In this document: positions 8,306 to 16,686 of the stretch, piece after piece | How positions within the stretch are numbered: position 1 is the first letter of the stretch | Layout of the letters: each line of letters begins with the position of its first letter | DNA from: JBDTVS01 sp040007095 | Lineage (GTDB): Bacteria; Acidobacteriota; Vicinamibacteria; Vicinamibacterales; CAVVIG01 | Length of the DNA: 64,000 nt | NCBI GenBank assembly: GCA_040007095.1 | Contig: JBDTVS010000199.1 | Span: 1-64,000, forward strand | Reading direction: 5' to 3' | Notes under the pieces: model-generated | Told to the model about the DNA's origin: nothing | Database searches by the model: none | Seen by the model: only the letters and a program-made list of their open reading frames with translations | Translations under genes and position numbers: made by a program

Positions 8306-8948
8306 AATACTGCCCGGCCAGATAAGCGTCCTCGGCAAGCGGCTCGACGGTCGCGTGATTGATGGCTTTTCCAGCCCGCGACCGGCGTCCGCCGACCGGC
8401 CGTCGCTCCGCTGACGTCGTATCGGTTGCCATGTCGGAAAAGCGACTCATTCGTGCCGTCAGCTTTCCCTTCACTCTCGGACGCGGTGCACGCGAAGGAC
8501 GCCCGCCGACCGCCGCGTGGGGCCTGATTCAACGCGTACCCTGACCGTGACCATGCCGTCAGTTCTTGACGGCGTGTCGAGCCCAAATGCGATTTGCTCC
8601 GATTTCTCGCGTTTGCTGCATCGTGGTGGTGTACTGCACACGCCTGAGCCTCCGACTGCTCATACCTGCCTGTGGCTTACCCATCCGTGCCGCGCGTTCG
8701 CATGACTTCCTCAGGCGTCTGCTGAAACTCTCGCAAATTTGCGAGGAACTTTGGCGGGGGCGTCTCGGTGAAACCATGGCACCGCACTTGCTATAGAAGA
8801 CAGCACCACGCTCGTCGCCCACTCTGGGCTGCGACAACAAACCTTTCACACACTGGCGGGAGGCGCACTTGGCCTCCCGACACGCCTTTCTCAGCAGACA
8901 CGGTTCGCCCACTAAAGCCGAACATACGTACAGATCGACATCGAGCTG
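8306..8948. other. 643-base gap without a supportable gene
   Basis: Only short overlapping frames without family motifs are found here on both strands. Their base and codon pattern does not look coding, and the stretch looks less GC-rich than its neighbours in the middle. It contains a perfect 16-base palindrome CTCGCAAATTTGCGAG (8730-8745) and an 8-bp hairpin at 8857-8879. It may be decayed sequence or hold an unrecognised non-coding element. Confidence 0.5.
8857..8879 (-). terminator. Possible terminator hairpin behind NHL gene
   Basis: CGGGAGGC (8857-8864) pairs exactly with GCCTCCCG (8872-8879) around a 7-base loop, about 70 bases past the stop of the minus-strand NHL gene. No proper T-run follows, so it is a weak candidate. 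Confidence 0.3.
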
Positions 8949-10253
8949 TTATTTCCAAGCGACGCGAAGCGGTTTCCCGACGAGAAACGCCGGGTTCGCA
9001 CCCGCCCGGGGACGGTATTTCTGCGCGCCGCCGTTGTCCACCTCCGCCACGTAGAAGTTGCCGTCCTGGTCGGTGCTCATGCCGTGCACGCCCCACATCC
9101 CTCCCGGGAAGTCACCCCATGTGCCCCAGGAATATTGGAAATTGCCGCTGAGGTCGTACTTGAGAATCCGGTTCGTGCCGCGGTCGGCAGCCCACAGGAA
9201 TCCATCGCTCGTGATGTTGAACATGTGAACGTCCGACGGCGTATCGCCGAACCGCCACGAGTCGAGGTACTTGCCGTTCTCGTCGAACACCTGCGCCCGG
9301 TGATTGCCGCGGTCGTTGACGAAGATCCGGCGCGTTTTTGAATCCACCGCGATGCCGTGGACATTATTGAAATAGCCGGGCCGCGTGTCGTTCTGGTTGG
9401 ACCCCTTTTCACCCCAGGCCATCAGATACTTCCCATTCTTGTCGAACTTCACCACGCGTGTGCCGTTGTAGCCGTCAGCCACGACAAAGCTACCGTCTGG
9501 TAGCCAGTCCATGTACGTGGGCCGGTTGAAGTGCGTGTCGTCCGCGCCGGGGACGCCGTAGGTGCCAATGGTCTGCAGCTTCGTCTTACCGTCGTGCGTG
9601 AACTTGTAGATCACGTGCTTGTGATCGTCGACGAGCCAGACATTCTTCTCCGGGTCGTATGGGCTGATGGCAATGAAATGCGGCCGCTGCAGACTCGCGT
9701 CCCACTGCATCCAATTGGCCGTCTCGGGCAGCAGGTTGCCCTGGCCGTCGAATACCAGGATGCAGTGCTCCCAGCGGGCATCAACGCCCATCTTGTTCTG
9801 CCGTCCCCAGGCCTCCATGCCTCCTTCAGCAAGCTGCCCGCTGCCGCCGTTGCCCGGAGGGCTGGCGGTGGTCGCATCCCGCCATGGGAGCCGGCCGATC
9901 GGGAAGCCGATACTCGGACCGAGATCCGACAACTTCTTGGTCATCGGACGCGGAATCTCCGGCAGTTCCCCGCGCTGCACGACGTAGATGCGGTCGGGGC
10001 TCTCGGCGAACACACTTTGGCCCGCACCGAAGGTCCAGGGCCCGTGTCCCGGAATAGTGGACAGCTTCTTCGGCCAGCCCGGGACGGCCTCATAGGCGCC
10101 GAAGATGTCCTGGCCGCCTTTCTCGCTCGGCACCGCCGCGACCCTCGTCGGGGCGTTCTGTCCGCGCTGTTGAGCGGATACGAACGGACGGCCGGCGATG
10201 AGCGCGGCCGTTCCTGCCAGACTCAGCACGATCATCGTTCTTGTTAAACGCAT
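8949..10253 (-). CDS. Exported NHL-repeat beta-propeller protein
   Basis: 434 residues with a signal peptide (to about residue 28, FVSAQ). NHL repeats follow, recognisable by VADGYNGTRVVKFDKNGKYL, HGIAVDSKTRRIFVNDRGNHR, VFDENGKYLDSW and WAADRGTNRILKYDLSGNF. This is the six-bladed propeller seen in peptidyl-alpha-hydroxyglycine amidating lyase and in many secreted binding proteins. GGGAGACCTCA precedes the ATG. It is the last gene of a minus-strand run that includes a dehydrogenase, a diheme cytochrome, a PQQ dehydrogenase and a DGKPDLSGLW protein. A scaffold, sensor or lyase role in that pathway is possible; sequence alone does not decide. Confidence 0.85.
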   Translation of the reverse strand: MRLTRTMIVLSLAGTAALIAGRPFVSAQQRGQNAPTRVAAVPSEKGGQDIFGAYEAVPGWPKKLSTIPGHGPWTFGAGQSVFAESPDRIYVVQRGELPEIPRPMTKKLSDLGPSIGFPIGRLPWRDATTASPPGNGGSGQLAEGGMEAWGRQNKMGVDARWEHCILVFDGQGNLLPETANWMQWDASLQRPHFIAISPYDPEKNVWLVDDHKHVIYKFTHDGKTKLQTIGTYGVPGADDTHFNRPTYMDWLPDGSFVVADGYNGTRVVKFDKNGKYLMAWGEKGSNQNDTRPGYFNNVHGIAVDSKTRRIFVNDRGNHRAQVFDENGKYLDSWRFGDTPSDVHMFNITSDGFLWAADRGTNRILKYDLSGNFQYSWGTWGDFPGGMWGVHGMSTDQDGNFYVAEVDNGGAQKYRPRAGANPAFLVGKPLRVAWK

Positions 10254-10313
10254 TGAGGTCTCCCACTCTGCGAGCCTGCGAACACCAAGGGAAATGCCCG
10301 GTGCTTCTGGGCC

Positions 10314-11219
10314 CTAATTCTGAGGTTTCCTGAGATGATTGGCCATTCGTTCCAGGACGAGGCACACGGCGGCGGTGTCGTCGTGCGGGCTGGCTATCGC
10401 GTTGGCGGCCGCATAGATCGGAGCGCTGGCGGCGAACAGCGGTGTCGGGCACCCCACTTCCCGGGCGAAATCGGCGATGACGTTCATGTCCTTCTGCCAC
10501 ACGTCGAGCTTCATCGTCGCCTCGGAGTAGTCTCCCTTCGCCATCATCGGTCCGCGCACCTGAAACATTCGCGAGCTGCCCGCGCCGTCGCCGATAACCT
10601 TCACCACCATCGCCGGATCCAGCCCCGCCTTCATCGCGAGGACGAGCGCTTCGGCGGCGGCCACATTGTGCACCGCCACCAGCAGGTTGGCGACAAATTT
10701 CATCTTCGAGCCGGTTCCGAACGCACCGATGAAATAGTGGGCGCGGGAAACGGCGTCGAGCACCGGCACGACCCGGCGATACGCTGCGCGGTTGCCGCTT
10801 GCGTACACGACGAGATCTCGAATCTTCGCCTGTGCGCCGGTGCCACTCAGCGGGCAATCGAGAAGAATCGCCTGATGCGCCGCCAGACGACGACGGGCCT
10901 CCTCCTTGACCGAGATGGGCAACGTGCTGGTTTCCACGACAATTCGTCGCCGGCGCGAGGAGGCGGCGATCTCTTCCGAGACCTGCAGCAACGCATCCGA
11001 CGAAGGAAGCGAGCACACGATGATGTCGGCCTGCTGGCCGAGACTCGCGGGGCTCGAGGCAATCGTGCCGCCGGCTCTCCGGTGATCCTGGCGGCGTCGC
11101 GCGAGCACGTCGTATCCGACGACGCGGAATCCAGCGCGCAACAGGTTGCCGGCCATGGCCGAGCCCATGATGCCGAGGCCGACCACGCCGACAGGGACGG
11201 CCACGGGAGACTTCTTCAC
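10314..11219 (-). CDS. Beta-hydroxyacid dehydrogenase (3-hydroxyisobutyrate type)
   Basis: 301 residues of the 3-hydroxyisobutyrate/6-phosphogluconate dehydrogenase family. The NAD(P)-binding loop GLGIMGSAMAGN is at about 14-25, the substrate motif DCPLSGTGAQA near 122, and the catalytic lysine segment GSKMKFVANLL near 173-183 matches the family G-x5-K-x3-N pattern. It should oxidise a beta-hydroxy acid to the semialdehyde or keto acid. The frame begins with GTG at 11219 without a clear ribosome site, so the true start could be a few codons later. It lies 34 bases behind the diheme cytochrome gene and is probably co-transcribed. Confidence 0.88.
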   Translation of the reverse strand: MKKSPVAVPVGVVGLGIMGSAMAGNLLRAGFRVVGYDVLARRRQDHRRAGGTIASSPASLGQQADIIVCSLPSSDALLQVSEEIAASSRRRRIVVETSTLPISVKEEARRRLAAHQAILLDCPLSGTGAQAKIRDLVVYASGNRAAYRRVVPVLDAVSRAHYFIGAFGTGSKMKFVANLLVAVHNVAAAEALVLAMKAGLDPAMVVKVIGDGAGSSRMFQVRGPMMAKGDYSEATMKLDVWQKDMNVIADFAREVGCPTPLFAASAPIYAAANAIASPHDDTAAVCLVLERMANHLRKPQN

Positions 11220-11253
11220 TTGGGTCGGTTGAGCACGGGCACTCGGTCAGCTG

Positions 11254-12204
11254 TCACGGCGCAAGCGAGGCCAGGTACGCCGACACGTTGAGGATGTCGT
11301 CGTCGGTCATTCTCGCCACAGGCTTCTTCATCAACTGCGCGTCGCCGCCGTTTCGCGTCCCGTCCTTGAACAGATACAACTGACGCGCGATGTAGATCGG
11401 ATGCAGTCCCGCCAGCCTCGGCACGTTGCCAAGACCTTTCAAGCCGTCGCCGTGACAGATCGAGCAGGTCACCGTTCTTCCGGAGGCACCGGTCTCGGCG
11501 ATCGCCTTTCCTTTGGCGATGCTTCCCACCGGGACGTACGCAACGAAGCCCGAATGCGGATCGCGGAGACGTGCTTTGGTCTGATCGAGCGGTACGGTGA
11601 TGATGCGATTGCCGATCGGCTCCATCTCGCCTCCCGGTTGGACAAAGCGCATGCGGCCCTGCCCGACGAAGGTCTTGGGCGCCATGGCCGCCTCGGTCAC
11701 CTTGGTCCAGACGGCCGGCTTCAGCCTGGCGAACCACTCGGCGGCCTGTCGGACCTCCTCGTCAGAGAGGTCCTTTGCGATCGCGTTCATCCGCGCCGCG
11801 TCCTTTCTCGCGCCGCTCTTGAAATCGGCCATCTGCCGCACGATGTACTCGGCCGTGAAGCCGGTCATGCCGGCCGACTCGGGGTGCCCTTCCCCGGACA
11901 TCAAATGGCAGGCACCGCAAGCCAGCGCCGCTCCGTGCCCTTTCTGAACGATCGACGGCGCCGGCGGATGCTCGTCCGGCAGCCAGTCGGGCGGATTCGA
12001 CAGATCGTCGATCTGCGCCGGCGTATAACTCTTCGAGCTGCCCGGCAGACTCTTGGGGCCCGGATCTTCAGCCGGGGCCGCGCCGTTGATAGCTGGAAAT
12101 GCCCAGGCGGGCTCCCTGCCCGGTGCTGGCTGTTGCGGCGCCTGAGCCGCCAGCGAGAGCGCACACGCGAACGCGCCAATCAGAACGACGAAAGCTTTAC
12201 TCAT
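11254..12204 (-). CDS. Diheme cytochrome c
   Basis: 316 residues, exported (MSKAFVVLIGAFACALSLAAQ). Two class I cytochrome domains bear CXXCH heme sites, CGACH at 96-100 and CSICHGDG at 247-251. Each is followed by a Met-containing C-terminal helix (LKKPVARMTDDDILNVSAYLASL in the second, quoted here only as MTDDDI-LNVSAYL). The domain pair resembles cytochrome c4/c553-like electron carriers. GGAG six bases before the ATG at 12204 decides the start. Beside the PQQ dehydrogenase gene it is a natural electron acceptor for that enzyme. Confidence 0.88.
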   Translation of the reverse strand: MSKAFVVLIGAFACALSLAAQAPQQPAPGREPAWAFPAINGAAPAEDPGPKSLPGSSKSYTPAQIDDLSNPPDWLPDEHPPAPSIVQKGHGAALACGACHLMSGEGHPESAGMTGFTAEYIVRQMADFKSGARKDAARMNAIAKDLSDEEVRQAAEWFARLKPAVWTKVTEAAMAPKTFVGQGRMRFVQPGGEMEPIGNRIITVPLDQTKARLRDPHSGFVAYVPVGSIAKGKAIAETGASGRTVTCSICHGDGLKGLGNVPRLAGLHPIYIARQLYLFKDGTRNGGDAQLMKKPVARMTDDDILNVSAYLASLAP

Positions 12205-12289
12205 GAACGTCTCCAAGAGGAGTGGAAGCGCCCGATTCTAGGGTTCACCAACGGGCATGTCAAACCGATCTGGCGCACGTCGTGTGTCG

Positions 12290-12378
12290 GGTTGACGTTT
12301 ACCACCGAGCACGCCGAGTGCACCGACGTAGGACCTCAGAATTTTTCTCGGTGATCTCGGTGACCCCGGTAGTTGACC
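12290..12378. repeat. R2 repeat (CACCGAG type)
   Basis: The left arm reads TTACCACCGAGCACGCCGAG and the right arm TTTCTCGGTGATCTCGGTGACC, with GTTGAC on both outer edges. It is very similar to the copy at 24786-24866. It lies between the PQQ dehydrogenase and the cytochrome genes, where it might attenuate read-through. Confidence 0.7.
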
Positions 12379-12440
12379 TCGAAACTGAGACGCTACCTCA
12401 CCCGCCGATCCAACGGACGGCCCTTGCAACCGGAATCGAT

Positions 12441-14099
12441 TCACTCCGGCATCAAGGCGAACGTCCACATCGAACCGCCGGTGGGCATCTTGTCGGCGGC
12501 AAAACGCCTGGCCAGGCCGCCACCGAGACCCGACGCGATGGTCACGTACTGCCGCCCTTTGTGCGTGTAGGTGATGGCCGTCGAATTGATGCTCGAGCCG
12601 GTCCTGAACTGCCACAACGTCTTGCCGGTCGCCTCGTCGAGCGCCACGAATTCACCGCTCAGCTTTCCGGTGAATACAAGGCCGCCGCCCGTCGCCAGCA
12701 TACCGGCCGAGCTCGGAAAATCGGTCAACGGGACCTCCCATTTCTTCGCGCCGGTCAGCGGGTCGAGCGCCACCAGATGACCGAGAACGTCTCCGGGCTT
12801 GATCTCGACCAGCCGGCTGACGATGCCCGTGGTGTCCGAACCGAGAACGAGTTCTGGTTTGGGCGGCGCGAGCTTCTGAATGCGCGGCAGGTTCCACGAA
12901 CTGGCATACACCAGCCCGGTGTTCGGATTGAAGGCGATCGGCACCGCGTTCGTACCGCGCTGCGGCCAGACTTCGACTTCCTCACCGTCGAGGAATCGCC
13001 GGTACACGTCCGTCAAGACCGGTCGCCCGGTGCCAAGGTCGACGCCACTCGCCCAGTTGACCTTCACGAAGGCCTTGGCGGCGATCGGCTTGCAATTGGT
13101 CCGATCCAGCACGTACATGAAACCGTTCTTGTTGGCCTGGATCATGACTTTTCGCGGCCGTCCGGCCACCTGGATGTCGGCCAGGACGTTCTCGTCGGTG
13201 CCGTCGACGTCGTAGACGTCGTTCGGCGTGTACTGAAAGTGGCAGACGATTTCACCGGTCTTGGGCCGGATCGCCAGCACGCTCGAGGTGTACAGGCTAT
13301 CGAGCTCCCCACGCGGCTTGGGGTTGTACGGCTCCGCATTGCCCGTCCCCCAATAAACGAGATCGAGCTGCGGATCGTAGGAACCCGAACGCCACGTCGG
13401 CCCGCCGCCCCTCATCCAGGCGTCGTCCTTGGGCCAGGTCTCGGAGCCAGGCTCTCCGGGCGCGGGAATGGTGTATCTGCGCCACAACTTCTTGCCCGTG
13501 GCGGGGTCCCATCCATCCAGAAATCCGCGCGTGGTGCTCTCGCCGCCGGCCATTCCTGAAATCACCACGCCGTTTGCGACGATCGGCGCGCTGGTGGCGT
13601 AGTAGCCTTCCTTCCAATCGGCGAACCGCTGGTTCCACACCTGCCTGCCCGTCTTCATGTCGAGCGCCAGGATGTGGTTGTCGATCGTCACGCGAAAGAG
13701 CTTGCCGTCGTAGATCGTCGCCGCGCCCCGGGTGATCGCCGTGCGCTGTACGCCTGGCTCGAGCTCGACCGCGGTCCGCCAGATTTGCCTGCCGGTTTCG
13801 ACGTCGATCGCGAACGTCCACTTGCCATTGATGGCGTACAGGACACCGTTGTAAATGGTCGGTGCGGCCAGCTCGCCTGCGTCGTTCATCAGGCTCGTAC
13901 TCCAGACGGGAACGAGCCGCTTGACGTTGGCTTTGGTGATTTGCTTGAGGGGGCTATAACTCTTTCGGTCGTAGCCCATGCTCTGCGTCGTGACGTTGTC
14001 GGTGTTCTTGCCGTCGTTGACGAGCTCGTCCGCGGTCTGAGCCGATGCCATGGCGGACGACAGGCCCAGGAGCGTGGCGAGCAGCAGGACTTTTCTCAT
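12441..14099 (-). CDS. PQQ-dependent (quinoprotein) dehydrogenase
   Basis: 552 residues with a signal peptide (to about residue 20, MASAQ) and an eight-bladed quinoprotein propeller: LVPVWSTSL, VDVETGRQIW-type W-motifs, GNAEPYNPKPRGE, LYTSSVLAIRPKTGE, and YTPNDVYDVDGTDENVL, which corresponds to the catalytic Asp region of alcohol dehydrogenases. The closing GGGLVFTGKLSGEFVALDEATGKTL is typical. I see no adjacent Cys-Cys pair and no fused cytochrome domain. Electrons probably go to the diheme cytochrome encoded downstream. GGAAGGACGCC precedes the ATG. No PQQ biosynthesis genes are in the window. Substrate is unknown; alcohols or sugars are usual for the family. Confidence 0.9.
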   Translation of the reverse strand: MRKVLLLATLLGLSSAMASAQTADELVNDGKNTDNVTTQSMGYDRKSYSPLKQITKANVKRLVPVWSTSLMNDAGELAAPTIYNGVLYAINGKWTFAIDVETGRQIWRTAVELEPGVQRTAITRGAATIYDGKLFRVTIDNHILALDMKTGRQVWNQRFADWKEGYYATSAPIVANGVVISGMAGGESTTRGFLDGWDPATGKKLWRRYTIPAPGEPGSETWPKDDAWMRGGGPTWRSGSYDPQLDLVYWGTGNAEPYNPKPRGELDSLYTSSVLAIRPKTGEIVCHFQYTPNDVYDVDGTDENVLADIQVAGRPRKVMIQANKNGFMYVLDRTNCKPIAAKAFVKVNWASGVDLGTGRPVLTDVYRRFLDGEEVEVWPQRGTNAVPIAFNPNTGLVYASSWNLPRIQKLAPPKPELVLGSDTTGIVSRLVEIKPGDVLGHLVALDPLTGAKKWEVPLTDFPSSAGMLATGGGLVFTGKLSGEFVALDEATGKTLWQFRTGSSINSTAITYTHKGRQYVTIASGLGGGLARRFAADKMPTGGSMWTFALMPE

Positions 14100-14154
14100 G
14101 GCGTCCTTCCTTCGATGGACAGATTATTCCGCCGACCAGCATGCGGCAGCGTTC

Positions 14155-14982
14155 TCACTTCTGGAAGTGCCCGCTCGATTTTTCGTTCTCGCCGCACACG
14201 AACTCGATCAGTTCCTCGTCCGGCAGCAGGCGGTGGTGCATCTTCACCGCCGTCCACGGCCTCGTGTACGCCTTGGAATCGTCGACGGTGACGTCGATTT
14301 CGATATTGCCGTAGTTCACTCGGCGGAATCGTTCGGTCAATTTCGCCGCGTCGGTCAGCGGTGCGCCGTTCACATCCAGCCACCCGCCATCTCTGAAGCC
14401 GACCGTCTCGACGACCAACGTGTCGCCCTCCCACCGGCCGACAGAATAGCCGTACCACCACGGCTGTGGATCGTTGGTCGGCAGCGGCCGGCCATCCATG
14501 AAAATCTGCCGGATCCCTCCGTTGGCCTCATACAGCATGACGATGAGCGTCGGGGTCTGGATGATCTTCCGCGGCTGCGGATGGTTGTGAAGCTGGGTGA
14601 AACCGATCGGCAGGCAGTGGGCGTCCGGATTGTCCTTGCTCAGCTCGGCGACCCGCTTGCTGCGCAGCTCCGACGCCCACGGACGAAGCGGGAGGTCCCC
14701 CGCGAGGCCCGCGCCGATGTTCCAGAACTGGCTCGTTCTGCTCAGCGGTGGAGGGTCGACGCCCACGATCTGCTGCCCGCTCCCGGAGCGAACGCTCTCC
14801 CACAGTCCCGAAAAATCTGGCTTGCCGTCGGCAGTTCGCGGAGTAGGCGCCTCGAGATTCACCCGTCGATCGGCCGTGCGCGGCGCTCCGGATTTGGGGT
14901 GCGAGGCCCACTGCGCCGAGAGCGCCGGCGAGACCACGGCAACGATCGCGAACACGCCAGACACACCGATCCTCATTTTCAT
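14155..14982 (-). CDS. Secreted 'DGKPDLSGLW' protein, copy 3
   Basis: 275 residues, a longer and more divergent relative of the proteins at 1055 and 2516. It has a signal peptide to about residue 24 (SPALSAQ), PRTADRRVNLEAP, then TADGKPDFSGLW, GYSVGRWEGDTLVVET and the C-terminal TRPWTAVKM segment. An insertion after GLW (about residues 65-90) accounts for the extra length. The ATG at 14982 follows GGCGGAGG; a second ATG six bases later is possible. It ends 55 bases before the PQQ dehydrogenase start in the same direction, which ties this unknown family to periplasmic oxidation. Confidence 0.85.
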   Translation of the reverse strand: MKMRIGVSGVFAIVAVVSPALSAQWASHPKSGAPRTADRRVNLEAPTPRTADGKPDFSGLWESVRSGSGQQIVGVDPPPLSRTSQFWNIGAGLAGDLPLRPWASELRSKRVAELSKDNPDAHCLPIGFTQLHNHPQPRKIIQTPTLIVMLYEANGGIRQIFMDGRPLPTNDPQPWWYGYSVGRWEGDTLVVETVGFRDGGWLDVNGAPLTDAAKLTERFRRVNYGNIEIDVTVDDSKAYTRPWTAVKMHHRLLPDEELIEFVCGENEKSSGHFQK

Positions 14983-15053
14983 TTTTGCCTCCGCCGCCAC
15001 CTACGTCTCACGACCACGAGCCGACCTCGTGGTCCCACTGATTTCTAGAGCCC

Positions 15054-15135
15054 ACATGCAACCACGAAAACACGAAAAATCAGTATCTTTGATGCCCTCG
15101 TGACTTCGTGCTTTCGTGGTGACGCTTTGGAAATG
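15054..15135. repeat. R2 repeat (CACGAAAG type) truncating a gene
   Basis: The left arm is ATGCAACCACGAAAACACG and the right arm GACTTCGTGCTTTCGTGG followed by the word GACGCTTTGGA, which is shared with 63300-63316. The minus-strand BACON-like reading frame runs straight into this repeat and changes from protein-like to repeat-derived sequence at its edge. Confidence 0.7.
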
Positions 15136-15149
15136 ACGAATGCCCTCGC

Positions 15150-15420
15150 TGGATGCCGCACGTGTGAGGGTCCCCGTGTCAGTTCCCGTCGACGCCCCGT
15201 TGAATGTGATCCAGTTGGCGTCCGAGGACGCGGTCCACGTGCAACTGCCGGAGGCCTTCGTCACCGTGACCGCGAAAGAGCCCCCTCCCGCCGGTGCCGC
15301 TTGGGTGGCGGCCGCGAGACTGTACCCGCATGCCGTCGGCGTGGTGGTCCCACCGCTGTTGTCACTGCGGCCAGCGGCAGCCAAGACCAAAAGGAGGCTC
15401 AACACACGCCCAAGCTTCAT
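15150..15420 (-). pseudogene. Truncated BACON/Ig-like lipoprotein-type gene
   Basis: From an ATG at 15420 the frame encodes MKLGRVLSLLLVLAAAGRSDNSGG, a lipoprotein-like leader whose expected Cys is Arg. The start of a BACON-like beta domain follows: ACGYSLAAATQ, GGGSFAVTVTKASGSCTW, SDANWITFNGASTGT. Family members continue through a further strand pair and often several such domains. Here homology breaks off at TGTLT and the frame continues to a stop at 15001 through the R2 repeat. Repeat insertion or recombination probably removed the 3' part. Such domains usually bind carbohydrate or mucin-like surfaces. The lost lipobox Cys agrees with decay. Confidence 0.55.
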
Positions 15421-15591
15421 GATCTCCCCTCCACCCCCTGCCATCGATCGGTCTGATTCTAGCGTCTAATGTCGCCCATCGACCGCCGAGATTCGTCGTC
15501 CTGGCGCCGGCATCGTCAGTGTGCACGCTGACCCGTCTTGCGCCGCGAAACCAGTAGCATCCTGAGGGCCGACACGATACCTTGTCATCTT

Positions 15592-15879
15592 ATGAATGCA
15601 TCCTCCTGGCTGTTCGTCAAAGGGGACGAGAGTATTCGCATCGCCTGCCCGAGCCCGACGGTCCTCAGCGTCAGTGGTCCTGGCACCACCCGCGCGCGCT
15701 ACACCTTCGACGGCGTGGATGCGGTTCAGGCCTACCAGATCGAACTGGCCGAGGAATTCTCGTCCGGCGGGTGGGTACTGATGGGCGAGAATTGCGACCG
15801 CCGCAGCGGACGCGAACGGCGAACGGTACGCCGCGGCGATGAGGACCGACGCGTGAACGCGAGCGCCGCGACTGCTTGA
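15592..15879 (+). CDS. Small conserved protein with RR/DRR tail
   Basis: 95 residues. Matches a short acidobacterial family that I recognise by pattern only: an N-terminal W-x-F-x-KG-x-ESIRI strand, VSGPGTTRARYTF, QAYQIELAEEF, GWVLMGENCDRRSG and an Arg-rich tail (RERRTVRRGDEDRR). No catalytic residues are evident and the function is unknown. A TACCTT -10-like box (15578-15583) ends eight bases before the ATG, so the transcript may be leaderless. The frame is isolated from its neighbours. Confidence 0.65.
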   Translation: MNASSWLFVKGDESIRIACPSPTVLSVSGPGTTRARYTFDGVDAVQAYQIELAEEFSSGGWVLMGENCDRRSGRERRTVRRGDEDRRVNASAATA

Positions 15880-16040
15880 GCTCACGCCCACCCTGAGCGG
15901 TCCAGGGAACTAGCGTGTCACGTCCGCCTCCCGCGCGCGGAGCGCGATCAATGGATCTACCGACGCCAGGCGAGTGAGCCAGACGCTGAGCTGCGTCATC
16001 GGCCCTCCGCTGACGGATTCGGGCGATAATTCAGGAGCGA

Positions 16041-16298
16041 ATGGCAACCGAGAGAGCTCCGCGCGCGGGTCGCGTCACCGTGCGCCGATTCGCATCTGCG
16101 GCCGAGGCCGATGGGCACGATCTCGAGTACTGGATGCAGGTGCCCGAAGCGGAGCGCATCCTCCACGTGTGGCGGCTCAGTCAGGAACTTTGGCGTCTGC
16201 ACACTCACCTCCACGACGACCTCCACGACGACCTCCCCGATGACCTCCCCGATGAATCCGGACTTTCTCGATCTATTGCGCGCATTCGCCGCCGCTGA
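16041..16298 (+). CDS. Small partner protein of the downstream nucleotidyltransferase
   Basis: 85 residues: VTVRRFASAAEADGHDLEYW, VPEAERILHVWRLSQELWRL, then an acidic tandem repeat and a C-terminal GLSRSIARIRRR. The HDLEYW, VWRLS-x-ELW and GL-x-RS-x-AR blocks are recurring features of short proteins encoded directly before MNT-type nucleotidyltransferases. CAGGAGCGA precedes the ATG. The last 47 bases overlap the next gene in another frame. Four 12-bp units inside encode LHDD-LHDD-LPDD-LPDE. The two-gene overlapped layout recalls toxin-antitoxin pairs, but I cannot assign a toxin. Confidence 0.7.
   Translation: MATERAPRAGRVTVRRFASAAEADGHDLEYWMQVPEAERILHVWRLSQELWRLHTHLHDDLHDDLPDDLPDESGLSRSIARIRRR
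16209..16256 (+). repeat. Four 12-bp tandem units spanning a gene overlap
   Basis: CTCCACGACGAC occurs twice and CTCCCCGATGAC / CTCCCCGATGAA once each, in exact register. The units code for an acidic insert in the upstream protein. The third and fourth units each contain an ATG (16240 and 16252) in frame with the downstream nucleotidyltransferase. Confidence 0.9.
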
Positions 16299-16686
16299 CG
16301 TCCGCTTCCTCATCGTCGGCGCCTATGCGCTGGCCCTGCACGGACGGCCACGCGCGACGGGCGACCTCGATGTCTGGGTTGAAGCCACTCCCGAGAATGC
16401 GAAGCGCGTACTGCGCGCGCTGGACGAATTCGGAGCTCCGCTCGCCGACATCTCCGACGCAGACTTCGCCACGCCCGGCGTCGTCTACCAAATCGGTGTC
16501 CCGCCCGGCCGAATCGACATCCTTACCGACCTCACCGGAATCACGTTCAGCGAGGCGTGGCTCGATCGCGTACAGCGTCCCTTTGGCGACGTCGAAGTCG
16601 ACTTCATCGGACGGGCCTCGTTCCTGCGGAACAAACGCGCCACCGGACGCCTCAAAGACCTCGGCGACATCGAAGGGATGGAGTGA
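16252..16686 (+). CDS. MNT/AbiEii-like nucleotidyltransferase
   Basis: 144 residues. FLIVGAYALALHGRPRATGDLDVWV (about residues 18-42) has the nucleotidyltransferase fold signature: a G[AG]-type loop and the DLD metal pair at about 37-39. A third acidic residue is in GRIDILTDL near residue 88. Related proteins are DUF6036-like or AbiEii-like transferases, some acting as toxins that modify tRNA. The ATG at 16252 lies inside the tandem repeat, and an in-frame ATG at 16240 is an alternative. With no Shine-Dalgarno sequence in front, translation probably depends on coupling with the overlapping upstream gene. Confidence 0.82.
   Translation: MNPDFLDLLRAFAAADVRFLIVGAYALALHGRPRATGDLDVWVEATPENAKRVLRALDEFGAPLADISDADFATPGVVYQIGVPPGRIDILTDLTGITFSEAWLDRVQRPFGDVEVDFIGRASFLRNKRATGRLKDLGDIEGME

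Noticed and set aside
8185..8586. Short minus-strand frames behind the second amidohydrolase
   Set aside because: They overlap the amidohydrolase C-terminus, match no family and lack a ribosome site.
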